From PNON01 sp963757065 (GTDB taxonomy: Bacteria > Chloroflexota > Anaerolineae > Anaerolineales > Anaerolineaceae): 64,000 nucleotides of DNA. How positions within the stretch are numbered: the first letter of the stretch is position 1; every line of letters starts with the position of its first letter. The translations under genes and the position numbers were made by a program. Positions 27,782-37,319 of this stretch are shown here, one piece after another. The notes beneath the pieces are model-generated. The model did not search any database. It saw only the letters and a program-made list of their open reading frames with translations, and had not been told where the DNA came from. The stretch is from contig CAVWQC010000002.1 in NCBI GenBank assembly GCA_963757065.1, positions 310,001 to 374,000 of the forward strand. The letters are read 5' to 3'.

Positions 27782-30145
27782 TTAATCTGATGTATCTTCC
27801 AGATTGTATACTTCTTTACAAACGATACACTGAGCTTCTTTTTTATTGATCATTACCAACAGACCATTTTCACAATTGGTATTTGTGCATGGTTTGGATA
27901 TTGGTTTTTTCCAACTTGTGAAATCACATTTTGGATAATTTGCACAACCATAAAAAATTCTTCCCTTGCGGGTTTTACGTTCGATCAAGTCCCCGCCATC
28001 TTTAGGGCAGGAGACACCAATTTTTTGTAAAATTGGTTCGGTGTAACGGCAGGCTGGGAAAGTACTGCAGCTAATGAATTTACCAAAACGACCCCAACGG
28101 TAAACCAATTCATTGCCGCATGTCGGACACAAACGGCCTACCTTTTCCAATTCTGTTTTTGTTTCCGGCATTTCTGCTTTGGCTTTTATTAATAGTTCCG
28201 CGAAAGGTAGATAAAACTCCTTAATTACGTCCGCCCAGGCTCGTTTACCTTCCGATACCTCGTCCAGGTCTTCTTCCATATGCTTGGTGAAATCCACATC
28301 GATCAAGTCGTCAAAATGTGCTACCAGCAGATCATTGACCAGAAAACCGGTTTCGGTCGGGAATAATCGTTTCGCTTCACGAAAAACATATCCACGCTCC
28401 TGGATCGTTGAGATGATCGGTGCATAAGTTGACGGTCTGCCAATACCGTTTTCTTCCAATATCTTCACCAGGCTGGCTTCAGTGAATCTCGGCGGTGGCT
28501 GTGTGAAATGCTGTTCTGCTATCGGCAAGTCAATCAGTCTTTGGATTGCGCCTTCCTTCAAATCTGATGGTATCTTCATATTCTCATGAGGATCAGCTGT
28601 TTTGTCATCTTCAAAAGATTCTTCATAAACCACCAGGAATCCTGGAAATTTAATAGTAGATCCTGCAGCCCGAAAGAGATATCCATGCTGCTGGGTCTTC
28701 CCTTCGATGTCAACAGAAACGGCATCGTATACTGCACTTTCCATTTGCGAAGCGACAAATCGCTGCCAGATCAGCTGGTAAAGTTTAAATTGATCGTTCT
28801 TAAGATACTTCTTTAATTTCTCTGGATCCCGAAAAACCGATGTTGGCCGGATGGCTTCATGTGCTTCCTGGGCACCCAGGGATTTTGTTTTGTAATGTGG
28901 GGCAACAGATGGAAGAAAATCGGCACCATGCCTTTGGGAAATATATTTCCTGGCTTCCTGTTGTGCCAGATTCGAGACATTCATCGAATCAGTACGCATG
29001 TAAGTGATCAACCCTGTGGAACCGCTGTCGCCAACATCGATTCCCTCATAAAGCTGTTGAGCTAAAGCCATGGTTCTACGGGCGGTAAAGCCCAGCCTGC
29101 GGGATGCTTCCTGTTGAAGGGTGCTGGTTGTGTATGGTGGGGATGGTTTTTTCTTTCTTTCACTCTTCTTTATTTTGCTTATGGTATACGTGGCTTTTTT
29201 AATATCCACGACAAGAGGATCTGTTATCTCCTGGTTCTTCAATTGGGGTTCTTTACCATCCAGCTTTGCCAGATAAGCCCGGTAAATGTGCCTGCTGCCT
29301 TCCTGTTGGAAATCGGCCTCAATAGTCCAATATTCAACCGGAATGAATGCTTCAATTTCCCGTTCACGGTCAACGATCAGCTTTAATGTCACAGATTGCA
29401 CTCGACCTGCTGAGAGGCGCGACCTAACTTTTTCCCACAATAGTGGACTTAAATTGTATCCAACCAGCCTGTCCAGGATCCTGCGTGCCTGTTGGGCGTC
29501 AACCAGATCCATATTCACATCTCGTGGATGGGTAAAAGCTTCATGGATCGCATCTTCAGTGATTTCGTGGAATACAACCCGCTTGGAATGCTCATGTGGA
29601 ATTTCTGTCGCTTCAGCCAGATGCCAGGCAATAGCTTCGCCTTCACGGTCAGGGTCAGTGGCCAGGTAAACGGTTTCTGCTTTTTTAACAAGTTCTTTAA
29701 GCTCTTTTACTACTGCCCGTTTTTCATTCGGGACTCGATATTTCGGTGTGAAATTATTTTCAACATCCACCGATAGTTCAGATCTCAACAGATCGCGAAT
29801 ATGCCCAACCGATGCCCGGACAGTATATCCTTTCCCTAAAAATCGCCCAACCGTTTTAGCTTTCGCTGGAGACTCTACGATAACCAATTTTCCATTACGT
29901 TTGGGTTCCGTTACGATGCTCTTGCGTTTCGGTTTGGATATTTTTTTCTTGCGTTTTGTAACTGATGATTGATCTTTTTCAGGAACAGGTAGTAATTCGT
30001 GGGCATCCGTCCGACCAAGCCTATAGAGCTTTGTTGAACAAACTCCACAATTACCAGTGGTAGCAGGTGAACCATTTGCATTATAAATGGCAGTTGCGTC
30101 TTGAATTTCCCGCTTGGTTTTACACTTAAAGCAATATGCTTCCAA
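27782..30145 (-). CDS. topA: DNA topoisomerase I with N-terminal zinc-ribbon extension
   Basis: The 787-residue type IA topoisomerase begins at a TTG with AGGAG nine bases upstream. Residues 1-45 form a zinc ribbon (Cys5, Cys8, Cys33, Cys36) of the DUF5679 kind, and a basic linker follows to ~85. The TOPRIM domain has VIVESPAKAKTVGRFLG and DPDRE at 164-168. The catalytic Tyr382 lies in LITYMRTDSMNVS. Three C-terminal zinc fingers follow (CPTCGNELVYRWGRFGKFIS, CPKDGGDLIERKTRKG, and a weaker one from CTNTNCENG). It relaxes negative supercoils. Bacterial TopA normally starts at the TOPRIM domain, so the N-terminal ribbon is an added module. manC and dprA lie just upstream. Confidence 0.96.
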   Translation of the reverse strand: MEAYCFKCKTKREIQDATAIYNANGSPATTGNCGVCSTKLYRLGRTDAHELLPVPEKDQSSVTKRKKKISKPKRKSIVTEPKRNGKLVIVESPAKAKTVGRFLGKGYTVRASVGHIRDLLRSELSVDVENNFTPKYRVPNEKRAVVKELKELVKKAETVYLATDPDREGEAIAWHLAEATEIPHEHSKRVVFHEITEDAIHEAFTHPRDVNMDLVDAQQARRILDRLVGYNLSPLLWEKVRSRLSAGRVQSVTLKLIVDREREIEAFIPVEYWTIEADFQQEGSRHIYRAYLAKLDGKEPQLKNQEITDPLVVDIKKATYTISKIKKSERKKKPSPPYTTSTLQQEASRRLGFTARRTMALAQQLYEGIDVGDSGSTGLITYMRTDSMNVSNLAQQEARKYISQRHGADFLPSVAPHYKTKSLGAQEAHEAIRPTSVFRDPEKLKKYLKNDQFKLYQLIWQRFVASQMESAVYDAVSVDIEGKTQQHGYLFRAAGSTIKFPGFLVVYEESFEDDKTADPHENMKIPSDLKEGAIQRLIDLPIAEQHFTQPPPRFTEASLVKILEENGIGRPSTYAPIISTIQERGYVFREAKRLFPTETGFLVNDLLVAHFDDLIDVDFTKHMEEDLDEVSEGKRAWADVIKEFYLPFAELLIKAKAEMPETKTELEKVGRLCPTCGNELVYRWGRFGKFISCSTFPACRYTEPILQKIGVSCPKDGGDLIERKTRKGRIFYGCANYPKCDFTSWKKPISKPCTNTNCENGLLVMINKKEAQCIVCKEVYNLEDTSD

Positions 30146-30157
30146 AATAATTCACTC

Positions 30158-31246
30158 CTAAAGGTATTCCACCTGGTCGTTCGATTTTAATCGTGTTACC
30201 ACTTCACGTACCTTTTGAACTTGGTCTTTCGTACAGACCAGTAATGCTTTTTCGGTATCGACAATGATTATATCCTTCAAGCCGATCGTTGCAACCAGTT
30301 TGTGCGGATTTTCTTCTACAACCAGTGATCCTTCTGTTTCCTGCCAGATAACTTCCGGTCCCAATAATATATTTCCATGATCATCTGTTGTCAAGAATTC
30401 AAAAAGAGAAGACCAACTACCGACATCATTCCATCCAAGATCAGTTGCAGGAATGACGAATATATCCCTGGCTTTTTCCATGATGCCATAATCGATAGTC
30501 TCAGGTTTGATAAGTGACCAGATCCTGGACATCTGCTTTGCCGGATCAATATCCATCCACGAATTCCGAATCTCTTCCAGATGACCATACAATTCCGGCA
30601 TCAACGATTTTATTTCCACAAGGATCTGACTGGTTTTCCAGATGAACATGCCTGAGTTCCAAAGGTGGGTGCCGCTTTTAACGAGTGCATCAGCCAGTTT
30701 TTGATCCGGTTTTTCTTTGAATTTCAAAACGCGATGGATCGCAACTCCTTGCTCCACAAACGCTTTATCGCCAATCTCGATATATCCATAACCTGTAGCA
30801 GCATAGGTGGGTTTGATGCCCAGGGTGAATAAACCACCATTTTCTGCTGCTTTGCAGCCTATATCAAGTAACCGAAGGAAATCGATGTTATTGTCGATCA
30901 GGTGATCCGCGGTGAGAACTACCATGATCGCTTCCGGATCACGTTTCTCAATTGTGATTGCAGCCAGACCAATGACCGAGGCTGTCCCTTTTGGTTCAGA
31001 TTCTATAATGAAATTATTGATCGGGATATCAGGTGTCAAACTTTGAAGTTGATTTGCCTGGCTTTGAATGGTGACAACAATTATATGGTCTGGTTGAAAT
31101 AATCCTCGCAGACGATGGATGGATTTCTCAAACATTGACTCATTTCCGGAAAGTTTTAACAGGTGCTTGGGATGATCCAGGCGCGATAAAGGCCACAACC
31201 TGGTTCCTCCTCCCCCCGCCATGATGACTGCATATTTATTAGTCAT
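30158..31246 (-). CDS. manC: Mannose-1-phosphate guanylyltransferase
   Basis: The 362-residue nucleotidyltransferase starts MTNKYAVIMAGGGGTRLWPL. This ATG overlaps the dprA stop by 8 nt and is preferred over a longer start at 31282. The GGGGTRLWPLSR loop binds the nucleotide, FKEKPDQKLAD is the sugar-phosphate motif, and HLWNSGMFIWK is the usual follow-up. It makes GDP-mannose from mannose-1-phosphate and GTP. It lacks the C-terminal isomerase half of bifunctional enzymes. It lies between dprA and topA, a pair that is often adjacent in other bacteria. It could feed the glycosylation block at 4.7-19.4 kb. Confidence 0.92.
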   Translation of the reverse strand: MTNKYAVIMAGGGGTRLWPLSRLDHPKHLLKLSGNESMFEKSIHRLRGLFQPDHIIVVTIQSQANQLQSLTPDIPINNFIIESEPKGTASVIGLAAITIEKRDPEAIMVVLTADHLIDNNIDFLRLLDIGCKAAENGGLFTLGIKPTYAATGYGYIEIGDKAFVEQGVAIHRVLKFKEKPDQKLADALVKSGTHLWNSGMFIWKTSQILVEIKSLMPELYGHLEEIRNSWMDIDPAKQMSRIWSLIKPETIDYGIMEKARDIFVIPATDLGWNDVGSWSSLFEFLTTDDHGNILLGPEVIWQETEGSLVVEENPHKLVATIGLKDIIIVDTEKALLVCTKDQVQKVREVVTRLKSNDQVEYL

Positions 31247-32360
31247 GCGCCTCCCCAATCCGATAGCTCTCACTTTCATCACGGATGGCCATGAAAGTCA
31301 TCCCGCTGACCTGCTTAACCATACCTTTCAGTTCCATCATCGTCAATGCTGCAGAGACTTTTTCTACAGGAAAGCCAGCTTTTGACTGGATATCATCTAT
31401 ATGCACCGGTTCAAGGTTTAGGATTTCCATTAATTTTGTCTCAAGCTCATCTCCCGGGAGGAGCAAAGTAGCCTGCTTATAATGATCCACCTTCCGCAAG
31501 TTCAGGCTTTCCATGATATCAACAGGATCAAGCAAAGGTTGCGCACCTTCGCGGATCAACCGATTCGTTCCCTTACTTTGTGGGGCATAAATTGGACCAG
31601 GTACAGCGAACACCTCACGTCCCTGCTCGGCTGCAAATGTAGCTGTGATCAAAGCGCCACTGGTTTCACCGGCTTCGACAACAACCGTCGCCAGTGATAA
31701 TCCAGAGATAATTCGATTTCGGGGAGGAAAATTCCCGGCATCAGGTGGTGTGCCAGGGTGATAATCACTAATTACCGCACCATTTTCGATGATCTTCTCT
31801 GCCAGTTGTCTATGTTCGGGCGGATAGATCTGATCGATCCCTGAACCGAGGACAGCGATGGTCCTGCCATTATTCGTCAGGGTTGTCTGGTGTGCCACAC
31901 CATCCACGCCTCGCGCCAAACCGCTGACCACAGTTAATCCATTTCGAGCCAGATATGTGGAAACCTGTTCTGTAACCTGCCGCCCATAAGATGTTACCCG
32001 CCGGGTGCCAACGATTGCTACAGCCCAACGGTCTTCAGGTTTGATCGAGCCCCGGATGTAGATCACAGGCGGAGGCTGATCAATATTCATTAACTTATCG
32101 GGATAATCAGGGTCTTCCCATGTAAGGATTTTGATCTCCTTCTTAAGGATATCCTCATAAGTCTGAATGGGGTCAATTTTATGACGGGTTGCAACAAATA
32201 CATCAATGATTCGTTGACTTAGTCCAGCGGACAGTAATTCGCTTTCAGATGCCTGCCAGGCGGTCTCAAGGTTGCCAAAATATTGGATCAGCGCTTGTAA
32301 CCGAACAGCGCCTATCCCCTTAACAAGGTTGAATCCTACCCAAAATGCTTTTTGATCCAT
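31239..32360 (-). CDS. dprA: DNA-processing protein DprA
   Basis: The 373-residue protein has an N-terminal SAM-like region (GFNLVKGIGAVRLQALIQYF), a Rossmann-like core with VAIVGTRRVTSYG, TVVSGLARGVDGVAHQ, AVLGSGIDQIYPPEHRQL and VVVEAGETSGALITA, and a C-terminal winged helix (~300-360). DprA binds incoming single-stranded DNA and loads RecA during transformation. A comEA gene is present at 60092, so at least part of a DNA-uptake system is encoded. It lies 14 nt after rimM and overlaps manC. Confidence 0.96.
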   Translation of the reverse strand: MDQKAFWVGFNLVKGIGAVRLQALIQYFGNLETAWQASESELLSAGLSQRIIDVFVATRHKIDPIQTYEDILKKEIKILTWEDPDYPDKLMNIDQPPPVIYIRGSIKPEDRWAVAIVGTRRVTSYGRQVTEQVSTYLARNGLTVVSGLARGVDGVAHQTTLTNNGRTIAVLGSGIDQIYPPEHRQLAEKIIENGAVISDYHPGTPPDAGNFPPRNRIISGLSLATVVVEAGETSGALITATFAAEQGREVFAVPGPIYAPQSKGTNRLIREGAQPLLDPVDIMESLNLRKVDHYKQATLLLPGDELETKLMEILNLEPVHIDDIQSKAGFPVEKVSAALTMMELKGMVKQVSGMTFMAIRDESESYRIGEAHD

Positions 32361-32374
32361 TCGTTAATAATAAA

Positions 32375-32935
32375 TCAATTCCACTCAGGGGGGTTGACGA
32401 TCATCCTGGCATCTTTCAAGTTGACACTGATGATCACTGATTCAATTGCCGGGAGAAGAATTTCTTCTCCATTTTCTGATTTGACAACATATACGTCATT
32501 GGCACCGGTTTCCAGCACCTCAGTCAGTACGCCAAGCATTTGGTCAGCAGTATCAAAAACATTTAAACCAACCAGGTCAAAGTGATAATATTCCCCGTCT
32601 GGTAAAGCTGGCAGGTCTTCTTTACGAATATAAATGAATTTATTCCGGAACAATCCAGCCTGATCCGGATCAGTTATATCCTTGAAGGTGATCAACATGG
32701 CTCTATCCATCGCCCTGCGAGTCCGAATGACCAGGGGTTGATGATCTTCACCAATTAAGACTTCACTTCCCGGTTTGAATCGATCAACAGACTCTGAATA
32801 GGGGTCGATCATCATTTCACCATCGACGCCATGCGGCCGCCGGATCTTCCCTATGAGGATGAACACAGGCTCGCCCGGTTGGGGCGAGCCTTGATCAATG
32901 ATATTCTTGGTTAATGAATTCTTACGTACGCTCAT
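32375..32935 (-). CDS. rimM: Ribosome maturation factor RimM
   Basis: The 186-residue protein has the N-terminal beta-barrel block LIGKIRRPHGVDGEMMI and the PRC-barrel half with LPDGEYYHFDLVGLNVFD and GANDVYVV. RimM helps fold the 3' domain of 16S rRNA and binds S19. It overlaps the khpA stop by 4 nt (ATGA). The residues before FILIGKIRR form a ~25-residue lead, slightly longer than usual. Neighbours rpsP, khpA and ffh are the classic partners; trmD and rplS are missing here. Confidence 0.95.
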   Translation of the reverse strand: MSVRKNSLTKNIIDQGSPQPGEPVFILIGKIRRPHGVDGEMMIDPYSESVDRFKPGSEVLIGEDHQPLVIRTRRAMDRAMLITFKDITDPDQAGLFRNKFIYIRKEDLPALPDGEYYHFDLVGLNVFDTADQMLGVLTEVLETGANDVYVVKSENGEEILLPAIESVIISVNLKDARMIVNPPEWN

Positions 32936-33168
32936 CGCGGTTCTATCACATCCAGGTTGGCTTGTTTTCCTTCGGAATTAGCTGCAACCCGTAAAAGAAT
33001 ACGGATGGCATTGGCAACTTTACCGCCTTTTCCAATAACCCGACCCATATCTTCCTTAACCACATGTAATTCCAAATTCACTTTACCACCCATTACTTTC
33101 TGATTCACCTGGACCTGATCTGGGTGATCAACAAGGGAACGGGCAATATACTCGATCAGCTCTTTCAA
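32932..33168 (-). CDS. khpA: KH-domain RNA-binding protein KhpA
   Basis: The 78-residue protein begins at a TTG behind AAAGGAG. It holds a single KH fold with the GxxG loop in GRVIGKGGKVANAIRILL. KhpA pairs with KhpB (Jag) to bind RNA and affects cell division and elongation in Gram-positive bacteria. The position between rpsP and rimM is the conserved one. Confidence 0.95.
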   Translation of the reverse strand: MKELIEYIARSLVDHPDQVQVNQKVMGGKVNLELHVVKEDMGRVIGKGGKVANAIRILLRVAANSEGKQANLDVIEPR

Positions 33169-33210
33169 TGCAGCTCCTTTCCCATTTATGGGACGCTATC
33201 AAATCAGCGG

Positions 33211-33552
33211 CTATTGTCGGGTCTTTGGACTCACTGGTCTTTTTAATTTTGCGGATGCGGAATCTGCCATCACAGTTTCCAAGCTTTCGCCAGCTTTAAT
33301 TCGCGCGAAACGATCCATCAGTCCGATGGTTGTGAAAATCTTAATTACGGATTCACTTGGCTGAGCGCCTTTGCTCATCCAATCAAATACTCTTTCTTCT
33401 TTGACTTCCACAGTGGAAGGATTGGTGCGTGGGTTATAGAAACCTAAGATCTCCAAGAAGCGGCCATCGCGGGGTGCTTCTTTATCTGCAGCTATAATTC
33501 TGTAACTGGGTTGTCCTTTCAGACCTGTACGACGAAGACGAATGCGAACCAT
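33211..33552 (-). CDS. rpsP: 30S ribosomal protein S16
   Basis: The 113-residue protein starts MVRIRLRRTGLKGQPSYRII and continues KEAPRDGRFLEILGFYNPR, the standard S16 signature. AGGAG lies upstream. The ~25-residue C-terminal tail is basic and Ser/Ala-rich. S16 is an early-assembling 30S protein. It lies 42 nt upstream of khpA in the ffh-rpsP-khpA-rimM order. Confidence 0.97.
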   Translation of the reverse strand: MVRIRLRRTGLKGQPSYRIIAADKEAPRDGRFLEILGFYNPRTNPSTVEVKEERVFDWMSKGAQPSESVIKIFTTIGLMDRFARIKAGESLETVMADSASAKLKRPVSPKTRQ

Positions 33553-33642
33553 CTAAAAATTCTCCTATTTCTTAATTTAACTAATTGTTCCTGAAATATA
33601 GACCAGTGGTTGAGAGGTGCAGAAGGATGCACTCCAGTGGTT

Positions 33643-34975
33643 CTATCTCAGGTTTCTGAACAGGCCAGCTAAACCTTTACTGCCTGTCTTACCAAGTGTT
33701 TTCATCATTCTCTGCGCTTCACGGAACTGCTTCAACATCCGGTTGACTTCCATTACTTCCGATCCACAGCCTGCCGCAATTCTTCTTCTGCGACTGGCAT
33801 TCAGGATATCCGGGTTTCTTCGTTCCGCTCGCGTCATCGAATTAATGATGGCTTCTGTCAATTTTAACCTGTTTTCCGTTTCTTGGGGAGATATGGATTG
33901 TGCAGCTTTTCCCAGATCACCCGGCAGCATATCGAAAATTTGGGAGAGTGGACCCATTTTCTTCATTTGTTTCAATTGATCCGCAAAATCTTCCAGGGAA
34001 AATTGACCGCTTGCCAGACTGGCGGCCTGTTTTTGAACTGCATCCTGATCGAATGCTGCTTCCGCTTTCTGGATCAACCCCATGATATCGCCCATGCCAA
34101 GTATTCTGGAAGCCAGTCGATCCGGTAAATATGCTTCGATCGCGTCAATGCTCTCACCAGTACTTAAGAACTTGATGGGGACGCCTGTCACTGCCCGGAT
34201 GGATATAGCGGCACCGCCACGTGAATCACCGTCCATTTTTGTCATGATCAGGCCTGTAAGCTTGACCGAGTCTCTAAATCCTTCGGCTACATGTAGGGCT
34301 TCCTGCCCGATCATGGAATCTACTACAAGCAGTGTCTCGATCGGTTCCACTTTACTGCGAATGGCCTTTCAATTCATTCATCAGGGTATCATCCAATTGG
34401 GATCGCCCGGCTGTATCGATGATCAGTATGGTCGCACCGCTTTTTTGCCCGTTAGTCAGTGCTTTCTTTACAAGATCAGGTGGGGTTACACCATCAATAG
34501 TAAAAACTGGTACTCCTATTTTCTCACCCAGAATCTGTAATTGCTTGATGGCAGCAGGTCTATATGGGTCAGCAGCTACCAGCTCCACCCGTTCTCCTTG
34601 GGAACGCAGCATGGCAGCCAGTTTGGCGGCTGCGGTAGTCTTGCCGGAACCCTGTAACCCAACCAGCATGATCACCCGTGGTTTCTCACCAGTCAGGTTC
34701 AATCGATCAGGTTCACCAAGGCTGGCGATCAATTCTTCATGGACGATCTTGATCACCTGCTGAGCCGGATTTAAAGCTTTTGATACTTCAGCACCAATGG
34801 CGCGGGTCTTTACTCGAGCCAGGAAGTCTTTCACCACGCTGTAATGAACATCCGCCTCGAGCAAAGCAAGGCGTATTTCCCGTAGGACGCTTTCAACGTC
34901 CTCCTCAGAGAGTTTTCCACGCTTTCGCAGGTTTGTGAAGATCTGACTTAGTTTTCCTGACAGGTTTTCAAACAT
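33643..34975 (-). CDS. ffh: Signal recognition particle protein Ffh, frameshifted
   Basis: Two frames make one 443-residue SRP54 protein when one G near 34363 is removed, restoring NELKAIRSKVEPIETLLVVD. The N domain starts MFENLSGKLSQIFTNLRKRG. The G domain has LVGLQGSGKTTAAAKLA, DPYRPAAIKQLQ, IIDTAGRS and TKMDGDSRGGAA. The M domain contains the Met-rich signal-binding groove and RRRRIAAG-type RNA contact (ASRRRRIAAGCG). Ffh is essential and single-copy in bacteria, so the break is almost surely a sequence error. AAGGAAA lies before the ATG, and a strong promoter lies at 35002-35030. Confidence 0.94.
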
Positions 34976-35001
34976 ATAAATTTCCTTTATCTCGCTGAAG
35001 G

Positions 35002-35030
35002 ATTTTATAATGGTTGAACGAAATGGTCAA
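35002..35030 (-). promoter_or_regulatory. Sigma-70-type promoter for the ffh operon
   Basis: On the minus strand TTGACC (35025-35030) is followed after 17 nt by TAAAAT (35002-35007), 27 nt before the ffh ATG. It would drive ffh, rpsP, khpA, rimM and perhaps dprA-manC-topA. Confidence 0.7.
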
Positions 35031-35233
35031 GCACGATCCATTTATTATGATGATTGTCTGTTTCTTGTCGGATGATTAATTGCCTGATCCAGGGAAAGAT
35101 GCTCCTTTTCTCACTGGCAAAATTATCCTGACTACCAAATTTTCTTCAGTATTTTTTTAATTATTGGTCTCGGGAACATCATCATAGAGTGATAAAATCA
35201 TTCGAGTATTAAAACAAAGAACCGGAAAAAAAC

Positions 35234-36463
35234 ATGGCTATCATTGAACAACTTAAAAAGCTGCCCAGAGAATTAAAACTCTTTATGTCTGCAACTGTCA
35301 TCATGGGAATGGCTTTCAGTATTTACGACTCGATCTTCAATAACTTCCTCAATTCCAAGTTTAATATGACAGGTTTTCAACGCTCCTTCCTGGAAATTCC
35401 ACGGGAGTTACCCGGAGTATTAGTTGTATTTGTTACTGCCATGGTCTGGTTCCTTTGCAGCCGGCGACTAGCTGGATATGCAATGCTGCTTGGAGCTATT
35501 GGTACCATACTGATAGGTTTTGCCGCACCTGAATATGTCATGATGACCATCTGGTTATTCATTTTCAGTATGGGTCAACACATTTGGCTTCCATTGCAAT
35601 CTTCGATTGGTATGGAGTTAGCCAAGGATGGTAAGGTAGGAGCAAGACTGGGTCAGCTCAATTCACTCAAAAACCTTGCCGCTATCATTGGAAGTTTCAT
35701 TGTTTTTGCGGGTTTTCGGTTTCTACACTTTACTTTTCACACTGCATTTATTATTACTGCAGTTCTTTTGGTGTTGACAGCTTTTTTATTCTTTAAAATG
35801 TCTCCCCAGCCTTCCCGGAAACCTGGTTCATTTCTTAAACTTCATAAAGAATATAAGCTGTATTATTTCTTGTCCATCCTTTTCGGATCTCGTAAACAAA
35901 TATTTATCACTTTCGCCCCCTGGGTACTTGTAACTGTATTCAAACAACCCACTCAAATCATGGCCACTCTGCTGATGGTTGGCGGAATATTTGGCATATT
36001 TTTCCAACCGGTACTGGGGAAGATGATCGATAAGCTGGGTGAGAAAAAAGTTATGGAAGCAGAAGCGATTCTACTCGTATTTGTTTGCCTGGGTTATGGT
36101 TTCGCCAGATTTGTCCTGCCTGAAGCAACCGCTTTAACCGTCACGTTTATTTGCTTCCTGCTGGATCAAGTGCTGATGTCTGTCAATATGGCCAGGGCAA
36201 CTTATATAAACAAGATTGCCCTGCAGCCTGCAGATGTACAACCTGCGCTGACTTTTTCGGTAACATTAGACCATATCTTTTCGATTTCCATCGCTCTTAT
36301 CGGTGGTGCGATCTGGAATGCCTTCGGCTACCAGTATGTCTTCCTGATCGGAGTGGGTATCGCGATCATCAACTACTTCGCAGCAACAAAGATCAGTATT
36401 CCAGAGAACAACAAAACTACACCTTTGGTTTTTTCACTTTCAGATGATGGCGTAATAAAGTAA
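35234..36463 (+). CDS. MFS transporter
   Basis: The 409-residue protein has about 12 membrane segments in two halves joined by a loop at ~185-205 (KMSPQPSRKPGSFLKLHKEY). The cytoplasmic loop between helices 8 and 9 reads GKMIDKLGEKKVMEAEA, which matches the MFS GxxxDxxGxK motif. The N-terminal half lacks a clean version of this motif. The substrate cannot be predicted. It stands alone: upstream lies 258 nt divergent from ffh, downstream 296 nt of AT-rich DNA. Confidence 0.88.
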   Translation: MAIIEQLKKLPRELKLFMSATVIMGMAFSIYDSIFNNFLNSKFNMTGFQRSFLEIPRELPGVLVVFVTAMVWFLCSRRLAGYAMLLGAIGTILIGFAAPEYVMMTIWLFIFSMGQHIWLPLQSSIGMELAKDGKVGARLGQLNSLKNLAAIIGSFIVFAGFRFLHFTFHTAFIITAVLLVLTAFLFFKMSPQPSRKPGSFLKLHKEYKLYYFLSILFGSRKQIFITFAPWVLVTVFKQPTQIMATLLMVGGIFGIFFQPVLGKMIDKLGEKKVMEAEAILLVFVCLGYGFARFVLPEATALTVTFICFLLDQVLMSVNMARATYINKIALQPADVQPALTFSVTLDHIFSISIALIGGAIWNAFGYQYVFLIGVGIAIINYFAATKISIPENNKTTPLVFSLSDDGVIK

Positions 36464-36759
36464 AAACATCGGGTTGGATTTAATCCCACCAAAATTCCCA
36501 TTGTATTAATATTTAATTAGTTCGCGATTTGTCTTTCCATCTATTTCGTGCTTGGAACAAGAAAATCAATGTGAACGGTTTTTTTTTGCTTACTTTTTCA
36601 GGATTTATATAGGAATTATTGGGGACATAGATAGCTGATTATAGTTAGCATAAGAATAATCGAGGTGGAAAATTCCCTTACCTCGGTGAGATTAAAACTT
36701 GAAGTAACTATGTGGGCAGTCAATTAATGAGCTGATCCACGAGTTTACGGAGGTATTCT
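36464..36759. other. AT-rich intergenic region
   Basis: I find no gene here. There is a CGAGGT/ACCTCG inverted repeat around 36661-36686, which may be an operator or small hairpin, and the ribosome site ACGGAGGTA (36747-36755) of the next gene. Confidence 0.5.
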
Positions 36760-37306
36760 ATGAATTCTACATATACGATTATCGTCGTGGTTGTAGTTGT
36801 GGTGTTAATTGGTTTCTTTTTAGGTCCATGGTTTGCCAGACGCAGCAGATCGAAACGGTTTCCACGACAAATATGGGACTGAGTATGATGAAACCGTGAA
36901 ATCCCTGGGGGATGAAAAGAAAGCCCAGGCAGAGATGGATCTGCGAAAAAAGCATGTTAAGGATTTAAAAATCCATTCACTTACCAATGAAGAGCGTGAG
37001 CGTTACGTCGCCGATTGGGCCGCAGTCCAATCCAAATTCGTGGATGAGCCGGCTCAGGCAATTGTGGATGCTGATAGATTGATCATGGAGGTCATGCAGA
37101 TTCGTGCTTATCCGATTTCTGATTTTGACCAACGGGCTTCTGATCTTTCGGTCAACTATCCGGAATTGGTGAGTAATTATCGTGCTGCGAGAGCAATTGC
37201 GATCAAAAGCAAAGAAGGTAAGGCAGATACTGAGGAATTAAGGCAGGCAATGATCTATTATCGACCTTTGTTCGAGGAATTACTTGAAACAAAGGCCGTC
37301 GCGTAA
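36760..37306 (+). CDS. Membrane-anchored FVDEP-motif protein, frameshifted
   Basis: ATG 36760 has ACGGAGGTA upstream. The first frame encodes a membrane anchor (TIIVVVVVVVLIGFFLGPWF) and a basic stop-transfer. Removing one T near 36863 joins it to the second frame as KRFHDKYGTEYDETVKSLG, giving 181 residues. The soluble part has DLRKKHVKDLKIHSLTNEE, then WAAVQSKFVDEPAQAIVDAD, and ends in EELRQAMIYYRPLFEELL. I know this helical pattern only as an uncharacterised family in Actinobacteria and Chloroflexota. The next gene repeats the same core motifs, so the two are paralogues in tandem. The helical part faces the cytoplasm if the anchor follows the positive-inside rule. Confidence 0.72.
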
Positions 37307-37319
37307 AAGGAGTATGGAA

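Noticed and set aside
34976..35233. SRP RNA next to ffh
   Set aside because: The gap is AT-rich and lacks the GGAAGC-type apical loop and stem of SRP RNA.
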